58,449 bases of DNA from Bacteroidota bacterium (GTDB lineage Bacteria > Bacteroidota > Bacteroidia > Flavobacteriales > Flavobacteriaceae). The stretch spans positions 1 to 58,449 of the forward strand of contig JAQCFO010000008.1 in the NCBI GenBank assembly GCA_027619415.1. Direction: 5' to 3'. This document shows positions 1 through 7,096 of the stretch, piece after piece. The stretch's first letter is position 1, and every line of letters begins with the position of its first letter. The notes beneath the pieces are model-generated. The model did no database searches. It saw only the letters and a list, made by a program, of their open reading frames with translations, and was not told the origin of the DNA. A program made the position numbers and the translations under genes.

Positions 1-4
1 AAAC

Positions 5-613
5 TTAATTTTTATAGAATTTTTTTTCTTCAATTGATTTCCAAAGTAATAGAGATGCTGTAGTCTTGTGTGGACTCCAACTTTTCTTTAGAGTATCTAA
101 TTTTTTATTTGATAAATCAATAATATTATAATTAACCTTAATACTATTAATTAATGCTAAATCTCCATTTGAAAATATATTTTTTCTAAAAAGAATAAAT
201 ATTAAAAACATCTCTGCAGTCCACTTTCCTACTCCTTTAATTTTCGTAAGCTCTTTGGTAACTTCAGCGTCAGTATAGTTATTATAATTTAATTTGTTTT
301 CAGAAAAGTGATTATACACATTTTTAATGTATTCTACTTTTTTAAATGATATTCCAATTGTCTGAAGGTTTTTATTGCTTATTTTTAAAACATCTTGATG
401 AGACAACTTTTTAATTAAGCTATTGAATCTTTTTTTAATAGTAATTGCAGCTTTAAAACTCACTTGTTGCTCAATAATCAGCTGTGAAATAGCTTTTGCT
501 AAATCATCTTCATATCTGTCATTAATGGATATTTGATCACCAAATGTATTTATCAAGTAAGCCATGACAGGATCTTTATTAAGATGCTTAAAAGACTCTT
601 TAAATGAATTCAT
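5..613 (-). CDS. DNA-3-methyladenine glycosylase-like HhH-GPD protein
   Basis: A 202-residue protein of the HhH-GPD DNA glycosylase superfamily, most like the AlkA / 3-methyladenine glycosylase II branch, which excises alkylated bases to start base-excision repair. The helix-hairpin-helix is visible as LTKIKGVGKWTAEM (about residues 126-139). It is followed by the expected catalytic aspartate in SNGDLAL (about 148-154), and a C-terminal WSPHKTTASLLLW segment matches the family's closing helix. No Fe-S cluster cysteines are present, which argues against the MutY/Nth branch. At about 200 residues it is a stand-alone catalytic core without an AlkA N-terminal domain, which is common in this phylum. 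It lies next to the DUF2834 gene on the same strand with a 5-base gap, but no functional link is evident. The family call is firm; the exact substrate is inferred. Confidence 0.82.
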   Translation of the reverse strand: MNSFKESFKHLNKDPVMAYLINTFGDQISINDRYEDDLAKAISQLIIEQQVSFKAAITIKKRFNSLIKKLSHQDVLKISNKNLQTIGISFKKVEYIKNVYNHFSENKLNYNNYTDAEVTKELTKIKGVGKWTAEMFLIFILFRKNIFSNGDLALINSIKVNYNIIDLSNKKLDTLKKSWSPHKTTASLLLWKSIEEKKFYKN

Positions 614-618
614 ATAAA

Positions 619-924
619 TTATTTCTTATCGTGTGTGTCGTAAAGATAAAGAGGAAGTGCTAAAGAAAAACCCACTAGAAAAAGACAAACGATATACTTT
701 ATAGGATTTATTTTTTTTAATTTAAATTGATAAATTAAAAAAATAAGAAATGTACTAGCAGCAACACTTAAATCCATAGAAATCATTGAAACGGGATGTG
801 AGGAGTAGAATATTTCATCCCAAAAACCATTCATTGACCATTGATTTTGATTTAGAAACTTCATCAAATGGTAATAAGGTAGAGCTATTCCTAAAACGCA
901 CATTATTAAATATATATTTTTCAT
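619..924 (-). CDS. DUF2834 small membrane protein
   Basis: A 101-residue integral membrane protein with about three hydrophobic segments (residues 4-20, 45-66 and 77-93). Its arrangement fits the DUF2834 family, whose members carry an early PYYHL-like motif (here PYYHLMKFL) and a conserved G-F-W-D-E stretch. The family's function is unknown. It lies directly upstream of the glycosylase gene, 5 bases away, and downstream of a small basic ORF, 9 bases away, so co-transcription is likely. An antisense open frame across this gene (786-980, plus) has no protein-like features and was treated as a shadow. Confidence 0.7.
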   Translation of the reverse strand: MKNIYLIMCVLGIALPYYHLMKFLNQNQWSMNGFWDEIFYSSHPVSMISMDLSVAASTFLIFLIYQFKLKKINPIKYIVCLFLVGFSLALPLYLYDTHDKK

Positions 925-933
925 TTTGGGATA

Positions 934-1104
934 TTATTTTTTCTTTGAAAACTCTAATATTTTCTTTTTTATTTTGTTAATTCTCATTTTTCTGAACTCA
1001 ACTTTTTCTATATTTCCACTTATTTCTGTCCTGGAAATTCTTTTTTTGAGTTGATTAATTTTGTGACCTAATTTGGAGAGTTGATTTTTATCTAATTTAT
1101 TCAT
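934..1104 (-). CDS. small basic hypothetical protein (56 aa)
   Basis: An ORF with an ATG start that encodes 56 residues, beginning MNKLDKNQLSKLGHK and ending FSKKK. About a third of the residues are Lys or Arg. The spacing of Leu/Ile/Val suggests one long amphipathic or coiled-coil helix, and there are no Cys residues or membrane segments. It sits in the gap between the asparaginase gene (53 bases upstream) and the DUF2834 gene (9 bases downstream), all on the minus strand, which suits a short operon. I do not recognise a family. Support is the clean start, the neat fit between same-strand neighbours and the non-random composition; a chance ORF in AT-rich DNA remains possible. Confidence 0.45.
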   Translation of the reverse strand: MNKLDKNQLSKLGHKINQLKKRISRTEISGNIEKVEFRKMRINKIKKKILEFSKKK

Positions 1105-1157
1105 GAGTTAAAAATTAAATGTTGTCTCTTAAAGTTAAGAAAACAAATTAATAAATT

Positions 1158-1664
1158 TTAAATTAGATCAGAAGATTTAGTTTTTTCAAAAACTCCCTTT
1201 TTAGTATTTTTAGCTACTTCGTTCCAATTAAAATATTGGCCCTGCATAGTTATATAAACTCCTTTATTTAAAGTCTGAACGTAAGAGAGAGCACAGCCTA
1301 AGTTGAAAAACCCATCAGATGAACTTCCAAAGGCATAAGGTATCATAGCCCCAGTGAGTATAATAGTTTTGTTTTTTAATTCAGCTTGGGCAATTGCTTT
1401 TGCTGTTTCAACCATTCTGTCTGTCCCATGAGTAATTATAATTTTATCAGTATTACAATTTTTACATTTAGAAATTATTTTCTTAAAATGCGAATCATTC
1501 ATTTCAAGACTATCTATCATCATTAAAGTCTCAATTTTTAAATCCAATTGACATCGACTTCTTTTTAACATTTCAGGAAGATGAGTTTTTTCAAAAAAAA
1601 GATCTCCATTTATGTAATTATAGCTCTTATCAAATGTGCCCCCAGTTATAAATATTTGAATCAT
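1158..1664 (-). CDS. stand-alone asparaginase N-terminal domain protein
   Basis: A 168-residue protein matching only the N-terminal catalytic domain of bacterial L-asparaginases (hydrolysis of Asn to Asp and ammonia). The first catalytic threonine motif is ITGGTFD (Thr10), the second is THGTDRM (Thr81-Asp82), and the expected lysine lies just before LTGAMIP (Lys99). Full asparaginases run about 330 residues with a second domain that completes the active site and tetramer. Here the gene stops cleanly with no sign of a decayed C-domain in the following DNA. Short asparaginase-domain proteins of this size are known in Bacteroidota and Proteobacteria, so this is probably a natural short form rather than a truncation. 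There is no signal peptide, so it is cytoplasmic. Activity on asparagine is not certain. Confidence 0.75.
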   Translation of the reverse strand: MIQIFITGGTFDKSYNYINGDLFFEKTHLPEMLKRSRCQLDLKIETLMMIDSLEMNDSHFKKIISKCKNCNTDKIIITHGTDRMVETAKAIAQAELKNKTIILTGAMIPYAFGSSSDGFFNLGCALSYVQTLNKGVYITMQGQYFNWNEVAKNTKKGVFEKTKSSDLI

Positions 1665-1753
1665 ATGGATTATTTATATTAAAAATAGATATATAATTTT
1701 AGATTTCTTTAAAAAGGGAATCAATATAATTTCCAAAAATTTTATTAATAGAA

Positions 1754-2797
1754 TTACTTAATTTCTTTGGCTAGGAACATGTATATAGGAAAATGATCAC
1801 TGTATCCATCTAAAAATTTTCCACCAGCAAAGCTTCTGAAAGGATATCCTTCATATTTTCCATCAGAATTAATCAAATATTTCTTATTAAAAACTGCTGC
1901 TTTTAAAAAGAATATAGAATTTTCATTATTAATTAAACTTTTGGTAATCATAAATTGATCAATCATATCCCACTTTCCTCTATACCTATAGGATCCATAT
2001 CCTTTTTTATAGAGCTCTTCCATTGGGTTATATAATTGAAATTTTTTAATTTTAGATTTTTTAAAAACAGTATTTAAAATAGGTTTAACGCTTTTATCTT
2101 GAGGGTTGTCGTTGAAATCACCCATATTTATTATTTTGGCAAGAGGGTTTATAGAGACAATAGAATCAATAATTTTTTTATTTAATTTCCCCGCTAATAT
2201 TCTGCCAGGTTCACTTCTCATTTGGCCTCCTGATCTTGAAGGCCAGTGGTTTACAATAAAATAAATTAATTCATTATCTAAATATCCTGAAACTAATAAG
2301 TGATCTCTTGTAAAATCGAGATCTCCATTTTTACTTTTTAAATATAAATGGTAAGCTTTTGAAGAAATTGGTTTAAATCTATTTCTATTAAACAAAAGTG
2401 CAACATCAATTCCTCTTTCATCTGGCGAATCGTAATGAGCAATTCCGTAACTTTCTTTGATTAGCTCTTCAGAATTGATAAGATCAATAAGTACGCTTTT
2501 ATTTTCAATTTCACATAGCCCTATAATTGATGGCCCTGTGTTAGTAATGTCCCTTCCAATTTCAGAAATTACTTTTGCAATATTTTTAGATTTTTTTTTA
2601 TAAACTATACTGGTCCATTTGTCTTTTCCTTTTGGAGTTCTGTCGTCATCAAAAGTCTTGGGGTCATTTATTGTATCAAATAAATTTTCCACATTATAAA
2701 AAGCAATTGTATTAATTGAATATTTTTTTGAAGAATCTAATTGTGCAAAAGAAATTAGGGGAATAATAAATAACAATAGAACTGTTGATTTTTTCAT
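1754..2797 (-). CDS. secreted endonuclease/exonuclease/phosphatase-family protein
   Basis: A 347-residue exported member of the endonuclease/exonuclease/phosphatase (EEP) superfamily. An N-terminal signal peptide (about 1-18, ending SFAQ) is followed by the domain start FYNVENLFD, then IIGLCEIENKSVL (metal-binding Glu), HYDSPDERGIDVALLF, VNHWPSRSGG, NMGDFNDNP (Asp/Asn pair) and the closing GYSDHFPIYMFL (catalytic Asp-His). The set of EEP motifs is complete, so it should be a metal-dependent phosphodiesterase or nuclease acting in the periplasm or outside. Related flavobacterial proteins are annotated as endonucleases, but the substrate (DNA, RNA or phospholipid) is unknown. It is a single gene, divergent from the Cys-rich peptide gene at 2902. 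Confidence 0.85.
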   Translation of the reverse strand: MKKSTVLLLFIIPLISFAQLDSSKKYSINTIAFYNVENLFDTINDPKTFDDDRTPKGKDKWTSIVYKKKSKNIAKVISEIGRDITNTGPSIIGLCEIENKSVLIDLINSEELIKESYGIAHYDSPDERGIDVALLFNRNRFKPISSKAYHLYLKSKNGDLDFTRDHLLVSGYLDNELIYFIVNHWPSRSGGQMRSEPGRILAGKLNKKIIDSIVSINPLAKIINMGDFNDNPQDKSVKPILNTVFKKSKIKKFQLYNPMEELYKKGYGSYRYRGKWDMIDQFMITKSLINNENSIFFLKAAVFNKKYLINSDGKYEGYPFRSFAGGKFLDGYSDHFPIYMFLAKEIK

Positions 2798-2901
2798 CAG
2801 ACATTTTAATTTTTTATAAAAATAGAATTATTTCTAATACTTTATAGCCTTTCAAAATCCATCAATTTAATTCACTAACTTGATATTTAATATTTTAAAT
2901 T

Positions 2902-3003
2902 ATGAGTAAATTAAATTGTTCATGTAGTTGCGAAAACTGTAAAGCAGGCAATTGCTCAAGTTGTACTTGTGAAAAATGCACTTGTGAAAATTGCTCTTGC
3001 TAA
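2902..3003 (+). CDS. metallothionein-like Cys-rich micropeptide (33 aa)
   Basis: An ATG-to-TAA frame encoding 33 residues, of which 11 are cysteine (positions 6, 8, 10, 13, 18, 21, 23, 26, 28, 31, 33). They are arranged almost entirely as CxC and CxxC, as in CSCSCENC and CTCEKCTCENCSC. There is no signal peptide, no hydrophobic segment and no aromatic residue. These are the hallmarks of metallothioneins, which bind soft metals such as Zn, Cd and Cu(I) through thiolates. It does not look like the classical bacterial BmtA/SmtA fold (about 55 residues with His ligands). The DNA has an internal 15-base near-perfect tandem duplication (2965-2979 and 2980-2994) encoding TCEKC and TCENC. The next gene encodes a small His-containing membrane protein. 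The coding call rests on the extreme composition; the function is inference. Confidence 0.68.
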   Translation: MSKLNCSCSCENCKAGNCSSCTCEKCTCENCSC

Positions 3004-3058
3004 TTCATAGTTGGAAATTCATTTATTGTAATTAATTTTACAAATTAATTATATATTG

Positions 3059-3286
3059 ATGAAAAGAAATTTAATTACAATAGTTAGACTTGGACTACGA
3101 GCGCACTCTTTTTTCCATTTATTAGAATTTATTGCAGCACTATATGAAGGAGCTTATATTACAGCTTCTATTGCATGTGTTGCGATGGTTTTAGAGTTAG
3201 CAGCTAGCTACTTAATCCCAAAAGAACATATTCATATTAAGCCTTTGATTTCTGAGGTTCATGAATCTTGTTCTAATGATGAATGA
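3059..3286 (+). CDS. small membrane protein with His motifs, partner of the Cys-rich peptide
   Basis: A 75-residue protein starting at the ATG at 3059; a TTG one codon upstream is also open but unnecessary. Two hydrophobic helices (about 18-33 and 36-52) are separated by a short YEGAY turn. Histidines cluster at the membrane edge (RAHSFFHLLEF) and in the tail (KEHIHIKPL, then EVHESC), giving potential metal ligands. I recall similar small proteins with an HxxFH-like first helix and an EGAYITASIA turn in other Bacteroidota, but none with an assigned role. It lies 55 bases downstream of the metallothionein-like gene on the same strand, with a terminator 84 bases past its stop, so the two probably form one transcription unit. 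A role in metal transport or sensing is inference. Confidence 0.6.
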   Translation: MKRNLITIVRLGLRAHSFFHLLEFIAALYEGAYITASIACVAMVLELAASYLIPKEHIHIKPLISEVHESCSNDE

Positions 3287-3369
3287 ATTGAATTAAAAAA
3301 CAATATAAATTTTGTAGCAACTGTGATTTTATTATCTTCTTTATAGAATGTTTAATGTTTTTTAAAATA

Positions 3370-3400
3370 AAAAGCCTGCTTGAATTTCAAGCAGGCTTTT
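3370..3400. terminator. bidirectional intrinsic terminator
   Basis: A perfect 15-base inverted repeat around a single central base. The left arm is AAAAGCCTGCTTGAA and the right arm is its exact complement, flanked by A-tract and T-tract so it can act in both directions. It lies between the convergent small membrane protein gene (ends 3286) and the 64-residue protein gene (minus, ends 3425), where a shared terminator is expected. Confidence 0.9.
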
Positions 3401-3424
3401 AATATTGTAATAAAAAAATCTAAA

Positions 3425-3619
3425 TTATTTTCCTTTACAAAATGGAAGTCCTGTTTTTGGACTTTCAACAACTACTTTAGTTGATGGAAGATCGCATGCT
3501 TCAGCTCGATTATCTTTTGAAAAATAATAAATAGTTTGATTTCTACCACCTTTTAATTCTACATCTTTAGAATTTAAAAAGTAACTTTTTCCTTTACTGT
3601 TTGTGTGTTTGTATCCCAT
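3425..3619 (-). CDS. conserved small hypothetical protein (64 aa)
   Basis: A 64-residue soluble protein beginning MGYKHTNSKGKSYFLNSK, with a central GGRNQTIYYFSKD and a C-terminal VVVESPKTGLPFCKGK. I recall very similar small proteins (MGYKHTNSKGKTYYLH..., GGREQTIYYF..., TGLPVLKK) from cyanobacteria and marine bacteria, so this is a genuine conserved family. I know of no function for it. It has no membrane segments and is rich in aromatic and basic residues. It is an isolated gene served by the terminator at 3370-3400, with an AT-rich leader of several hundred bases upstream. It was retained as a real gene because of this recall and the terminator placement. Confidence 0.7.
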   Translation of the reverse strand: MGYKHTNSKGKSYFLNSKDVELKGGRNQTIYYFSKDNRAEACDLPSTKVVVESPKTGLPFCKGK

Positions 3620-4015
3620 AATTTAAGTATTAAGTTAAACGTTAATTTGTACTAATCTATAAAAAAATATTCTTATCTGGAATTATTTATCTCTCTCTGG
3701 AGATATAAATTGTTAATTACTTTTTTTTAATTTAAATTTTATTGATTTTTATTTCTAATAAATATAAGATGGTATTATTTTTTTTTAAAAAAATAAATTA
3801 CATAAAATGTTGATAATCAATTTTTTAAATAACACTATTGATCTTGTCTTATTTTTTTAAAAATAAATTCTTTTTAAGAAGAACATCACTAAGAAAAATA
3901 TTTAATTTTTTTTAAAAATGTTGACAACTAATGTTCATTCAAAGTGTTTGCCATCTAAAATGATGTGCTTTTGCTTAATAATTGTTGTACTTTTAAGTTG
4001 AATTTACTTAATGAT
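3620..4015. other. AT-rich intergenic region between divergent genes
   Basis: About 395 bases between the 64-residue protein gene (minus) and the PNPOx-like gene (plus). It is dominated by T and A runs. I find no convincing ORF over 20 codons, no hairpin terminator and no tRNA. It should hold both divergent promoters. On the plus strand, TTGACA near 3921 and AAGTGTTTGCC near 3940 only weakly resemble the flavobacterial -33/-7 pair. An upstream GTG (3965) extends the PNPOx-like ORF but would place 17 non-signal residues before a good signal peptide, so it was not used. Confidence 0.6.
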
Positions 4016-4522
4016 ATGATTATTAGAATAGTACCTTTTTTAATTTTAGTTTCCCAATTTGTTTTTTCTCAAGAATATTCTGAAACTCAATTTAAAAAGA
4101 TTTCGTTAGACATTGTTAAAGAATCCAATTTTTGTGTTTTTATAACTTTAGATAGTCTAGGTAACCCTCAAGCTAGATTAATGGACCCTTATATACCAAA
4201 TGATGATTTTGTAGTTTATTTGGTTACAAATCCTTTAAGTAGAAAAGTTAAACAACTAGAAAATGATTCAAGAGTTGTTTTAAATTTTCAAAGTATAGAT
4301 GGAAATTCATATGTAACTATTTCTGGGACCTCTTCTCTACTTAATAATCCAGAACATAAAAAAAAATATTGGAAAGAATCTTGGACTCCCCATTATAAGA
4401 ACATCAATAAAAGTAGTTTGCTTATAAAGGTTGTGCCTAAATCTTTAGAAATGATAAGTATTCCTAATAATGTGCTTGGAGATTCTATAACCTGGAAGCC
4501 AAACAAGATAGATTTTAACTAA
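4016..4522 (+). CDS. exported pyridoxamine 5'-phosphate oxidase-like FMN-binding split-barrel protein
   Basis: A 168-residue protein taken from the ATG at 4016, which gives a standard signal peptide (MIIRIVPFLILVSQFVFSQ). The mature part resembles the pyridoxamine 5'-phosphate oxidase / general stress protein split barrel. FCVFITLDSLGNPQARLM corresponds to the first strands, VVYLVTNPLSRKVKQLEND to the strand and helix with the typical SRKV motif, and VVLNFQSIDGNSYVTISG to the central strands. WKESWTPHYKN is a family-like late motif. Known relatives bind FMN or heme cofactors in the cytoplasm; the signal peptide puts this one in the periplasm. It overlaps the convergent fucosidase gene by four bases (CTAA). 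The exact cofactor and substrate are unknown. Confidence 0.72.
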   Translation: MIIRIVPFLILVSQFVFSQEYSETQFKKISLDIVKESNFCVFITLDSLGNPQARLMDPYIPNDDFVVYLVTNPLSRKVKQLENDSRVVLNFQSIDGNSYVTISGTSSLLNNPEHKKKYWKESWTPHYKNINKSSLLIKVVPKSLEMISIPNNVLGDSITWKPNKIDFN

Positions 4523-5847
4523 ATAATATCGATTTCTATTATTGTATCAATATCATTTCTATTCTCTTCACTAATTTTCAATTTTAATGCTGATTTTGTT
4601 ATATTATAAGTGACCTTTGAATTTGTCCCAAAATAGATCGCTTTTTTAATTTTAAAATTAAAATTTTCTATCAAGTAACTTTCTTTGCTAGAATCCATTA
4701 TGTGTATATATATTTTTTTCCCCCTTTGAGTTGATGTTATTGCATCACTAGGTTCTATAGGTCCTTTTTTTGTTTTATAAATGGTCTCTCCATTTTTCGA
4801 AACCCAATCCCCTATTTCTTTTAGAGATTTAACATGTTCTTCTTGAATTTTACCATTCGGCATTGGTCCTACGTTTAAAAGAAGATTACTTCCATATCCT
4901 GCAGCTTTAACTAGGTATTGAATTAACTCTTTTTTTGATTTGTGTTTTCTGTCTTTTAAGTTAAAACCCCAAGATCCGTTTATTGTCTCACAAACTTCAA
5001 GTGGTAAGTCCCCAATGGCATCAGATGATGTAGCAAAATCGTTTGTTCCTTTTCCTGGAAGATCTTTTTCGAACATCTGAAAATCTTCACCAGGATTTGG
5101 AGCTAAGTGGTGATTACTACCTATTAATGCTTTTGGCTGAAGTTTATGAATAAGGTCATACACTTCGTTTAATTTAAAATCAGCTTTTAACTTACCAAAT
5201 CTTTTTCCATCCCATTCGTGTTGATCCCATTGACCATCAAACCAAATGCCTCCAATTTCTCCATAATTTGTTAAAAGCTCAGTCAATTGAGCTTTCATAA
5301 AATCAATATAATTTCCCCACTCACCTTTCTTTCTCCCTTCTATTCCGTTTCCAGTTCTTCCTCTTGGAAAATAATCATCTCGATACCAATCTAATTGTGA
5401 ATAATAAAAGAATAATTTAATTCCTTTTTTTTGACATTCTTCTGCGAGTTGCTTCAAAATATCTTTTTTATATGGTGTTTTTTTTACTATTGTGTAATTA
5501 GTTGCTTTAGAATCAAACATAGAAAACCCGTCATGGTGTCTACTGGTAATCGTTATGTACTTCATCCCTGCATCTTTTGCCATTTCAACCCACTCTTTAG
5601 CGTCAAACTCTGTTGGATTAAAAAAAGAGGGAAGCTTCTCATACTCTTTAATAGAAATATTTTGATTATTCATTACCCATTCTCCGTCTCCTAAAACACT
5701 ATATACTCCCCAATGAATAAAAAGTCCAAACCTGGCTTCTTCAAACCATTTTCTAGCTTCTAAATTTTCTTCAGAAGGAATATAACTCGATTGAGCATTA
5801 GAAATTAGAGTTGTGAAAAACAATAAAAGTATAATCAATTTTTTCAT
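4519..5847 (-). CDS. alpha-L-fucosidase, GH29 family
   Basis: A 442-residue secreted glycoside hydrolase of family 29, which releases alpha-linked L-fucose. The signal peptide is about 1-19 (ISNAQ). The catalytic barrel starts at WFEEARFGLFIHWGVYS and continues through ITSRHHDGFSMFDS, the classic HHDGF motif. The nucleophile is Asp204 in GGIWFDGQWD. The C-terminal part after about 350 is a short beta-sandwich-like region (QRGKKIYIHIM), as in compact bacterial GH29 enzymes. It is not flanked by SusC/SusD genes, so it is not part of an obvious polysaccharide locus, though the YdjC-type deacetylase and amidohydrolase genes follow on the same strand. The likely target is fucose-containing algal glycans in the periplasm or at the cell surface; that is inference. 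The family call is secure. Confidence 0.93.
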   Translation of the reverse strand: MKKLIILLLFFTTLISNAQSSYIPSEENLEARKWFEEARFGLFIHWGVYSVLGDGEWVMNNQNISIKEYEKLPSFFNPTEFDAKEWVEMAKDAGMKYITITSRHHDGFSMFDSKATNYTIVKKTPYKKDILKQLAEECQKKGIKLFFYYSQLDWYRDDYFPRGRTGNGIEGRKKGEWGNYIDFMKAQLTELLTNYGEIGGIWFDGQWDQHEWDGKRFGKLKADFKLNEVYDLIHKLQPKALIGSNHHLAPNPGEDFQMFEKDLPGKGTNDFATSSDAIGDLPLEVCETINGSWGFNLKDRKHKSKKELIQYLVKAAGYGSNLLLNVGPMPNGKIQEEHVKSLKEIGDWVSKNGETIYKTKKGPIEPSDAITSTQRGKKIYIHIMDSSKESYLIENFNFKIKKAIYFGTNSKVTYNITKSALKLKISEENRNDIDTIIEIDII

Positions 5848-5891
5848 TGTATAGAATTTTCAGTTAAATTTACTCATATGAAATTAATTAG

Positions 5892-6062
5892 ATGAAACTT
5901 AAATGGATTTTTTTCGGATTTTTTTTAATTGCCAGCATTCTATGTTTTGTGGTTTTGTTTTTAATGTATAGTAATCTTTCATTTATTGACTACCCATACC
6001 TTTATTCAGGATTAATATTCTTATCTCTTTCTATTATGTCTCTAAGAGTATTAAAAAAATAA
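5892..6062 (+). CDS. two-helix hypothetical membrane protein (56 aa)
   Basis: An ATG-started frame of 56 residues, beginning MKLKWIFFGFFLIASILCF and ending SLRVLKK. Two strongly hydrophobic helices (about 5-26 and 35-50) are linked by a short polar loop (YSNLSFIDYPYLYSG), with basic ends that fit the positive-inside rule. It is a lone plus-strand gene in the gap between two minus-strand genes, ending three bases before the deacetylase stop. I do not recognise the family. The proper topology and the exact fit into the gap support it; the AT-rich background means a spurious hydrophobic ORF cannot be excluded. Confidence 0.5.
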   Translation: MKLKWIFFGFFLIASILCFVVLFLMYSNLSFIDYPYLYSGLIFLSLSIMSLRVLKK

Positions 6063-6065
6063 AAT

Positions 6066-7085
6066 TCAATATATGGCACTTTGAATTTCTTTCCAGCTTA
6101 CTAATTGAATATTATTTCTTTTTAAAGCTTCTTGAAAATTATCACTTGAAACAATGTTGTAATCTAAATTTCTCCATTTAGATCCAAAATCTGGATGATC
6201 AACTGAAATTGATTTCATTTCATCATCATCATAACCTAAGTGAACGATTAATTGACTTAGACCAGGATTAAGGTTATTTAATATGTCTAAGTAAAAAGTT
6301 TCCCATTTATCATATTCTAACCCTTTTTGAGCCATGTAAAAGTTTTCAATTACAACAACATTTTTTGGTTTTGGAAAGTTTTTATCAAAATGAACAGCTA
6401 CCATTTTTGGAACAAAAACAGGTAGTTTGTTTTCCTCTCCAATTTCTAAATAGATTTTAAATAGATTTTCATCATAAAATAAAGCTCCTTCATGACTGTC
6501 TATATGAGTTGGTTTTATACCTATAGATTTTGATAAATCAACTTGAGCTTGTAATTCGCTTTTTAACTCTAAAGGATCTGCATTTAAAACAAACTTTTTT
6601 TTGTTTTTAAACAATTCACCTTTTTTATTAATCAGAGATGGAGTCTTATTGGGTTGTAAAACCCCGTTCCATTTATAATCTCTCCATTCACTAGTGACAG
6701 TCAGGTGAAGCCCTAAATCAATGCTAGGATTTTCAATTGCAAATTGACCTACATCTGAAATATAATCACAAGGCATCATTATACTACCAGAACTAACGTA
6801 TCCATTTTTTAAAGCTTTAAAACTTGCCTTATTCACTGAATTTGACATACCAATATCATCTGCATGAATAATTAAGAGTTTATCATCTTTCGAGAATCCA
6901 AGTTTTTCTGCCAACCCTTCATAAGGCTTGTAGCTAGTCTTTCCTAAAATAAATTTCGTAGCAACTTTTATATTATTTATAGGAATTTCTTCATATTCGA
7001 AATATCCGAATATTAACAGAAAAAGAAGAGTAACTGAAATTAAGGTTAGTTTTAGTATTCTAATTAAGATGTTTTTAAATTTCAA
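6066..7085 (-). CDS. ChbG/HpnK (YdjC)-family deacetylase, membrane-anchored
   Basis: A 339-residue protein of the YdjC/ChbG/HpnK carbohydrate deacetylase family, which are metal-dependent and remove N-acetyl groups from sugar conjugates. The metal-site motifs are visible: LIIHADDIGMS (Asp76-Asp77), IDLGLHLTVTSEW (His127) and PTHIDSHEGALFY (His194, His198). An N-terminal hydrophobic segment (about 9-28) anchors it with the enzyme outside the cytoplasm. An additional stretch of about 35 residues links the anchor to the domain. It lies 11 bases downstream of the amidohydrolase gene on the same strand, so the two are probably one transcript. The fucosidase gene is nearby, suggesting a role in glycan modification, which is inference. 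The family call is secure. Confidence 0.87.
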   Translation of the reverse strand: MKFKNILIRILKLTLISVTLLFLLIFGYFEYEEIPINNIKVATKFILGKTSYKPYEGLAEKLGFSKDDKLLIIHADDIGMSNSVNKASFKALKNGYVSSGSIMMPCDYISDVGQFAIENPSIDLGLHLTVTSEWRDYKWNGVLQPNKTPSLINKKGELFKNKKKFVLNADPLELKSELQAQVDLSKSIGIKPTHIDSHEGALFYDENLFKIYLEIGEENKLPVFVPKMVAVHFDKNFPKPKNVVVIENFYMAQKGLEYDKWETFYLDILNNLNPGLSQLIVHLGYDDDEMKSISVDHPDFGSKWRNLDYNIVSSDNFQEALKRNNIQLVSWKEIQSAIY

Positions 7086-7096
7086 CTTCTATTTTT

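Noticed and set aside
786-980. Plus-strand 64-codon ORF antisense to DUF2834
   Set aside because: It runs opposite a better-supported gene, has no family features and its C-terminal part is a Phe-rich translation of T-rich DNA.
5431-5694. Plus-strand 87-codon ORF inside the GH29 gene
   Set aside because: It is antisense to the conserved catalytic region of the fucosidase; a coding shadow.
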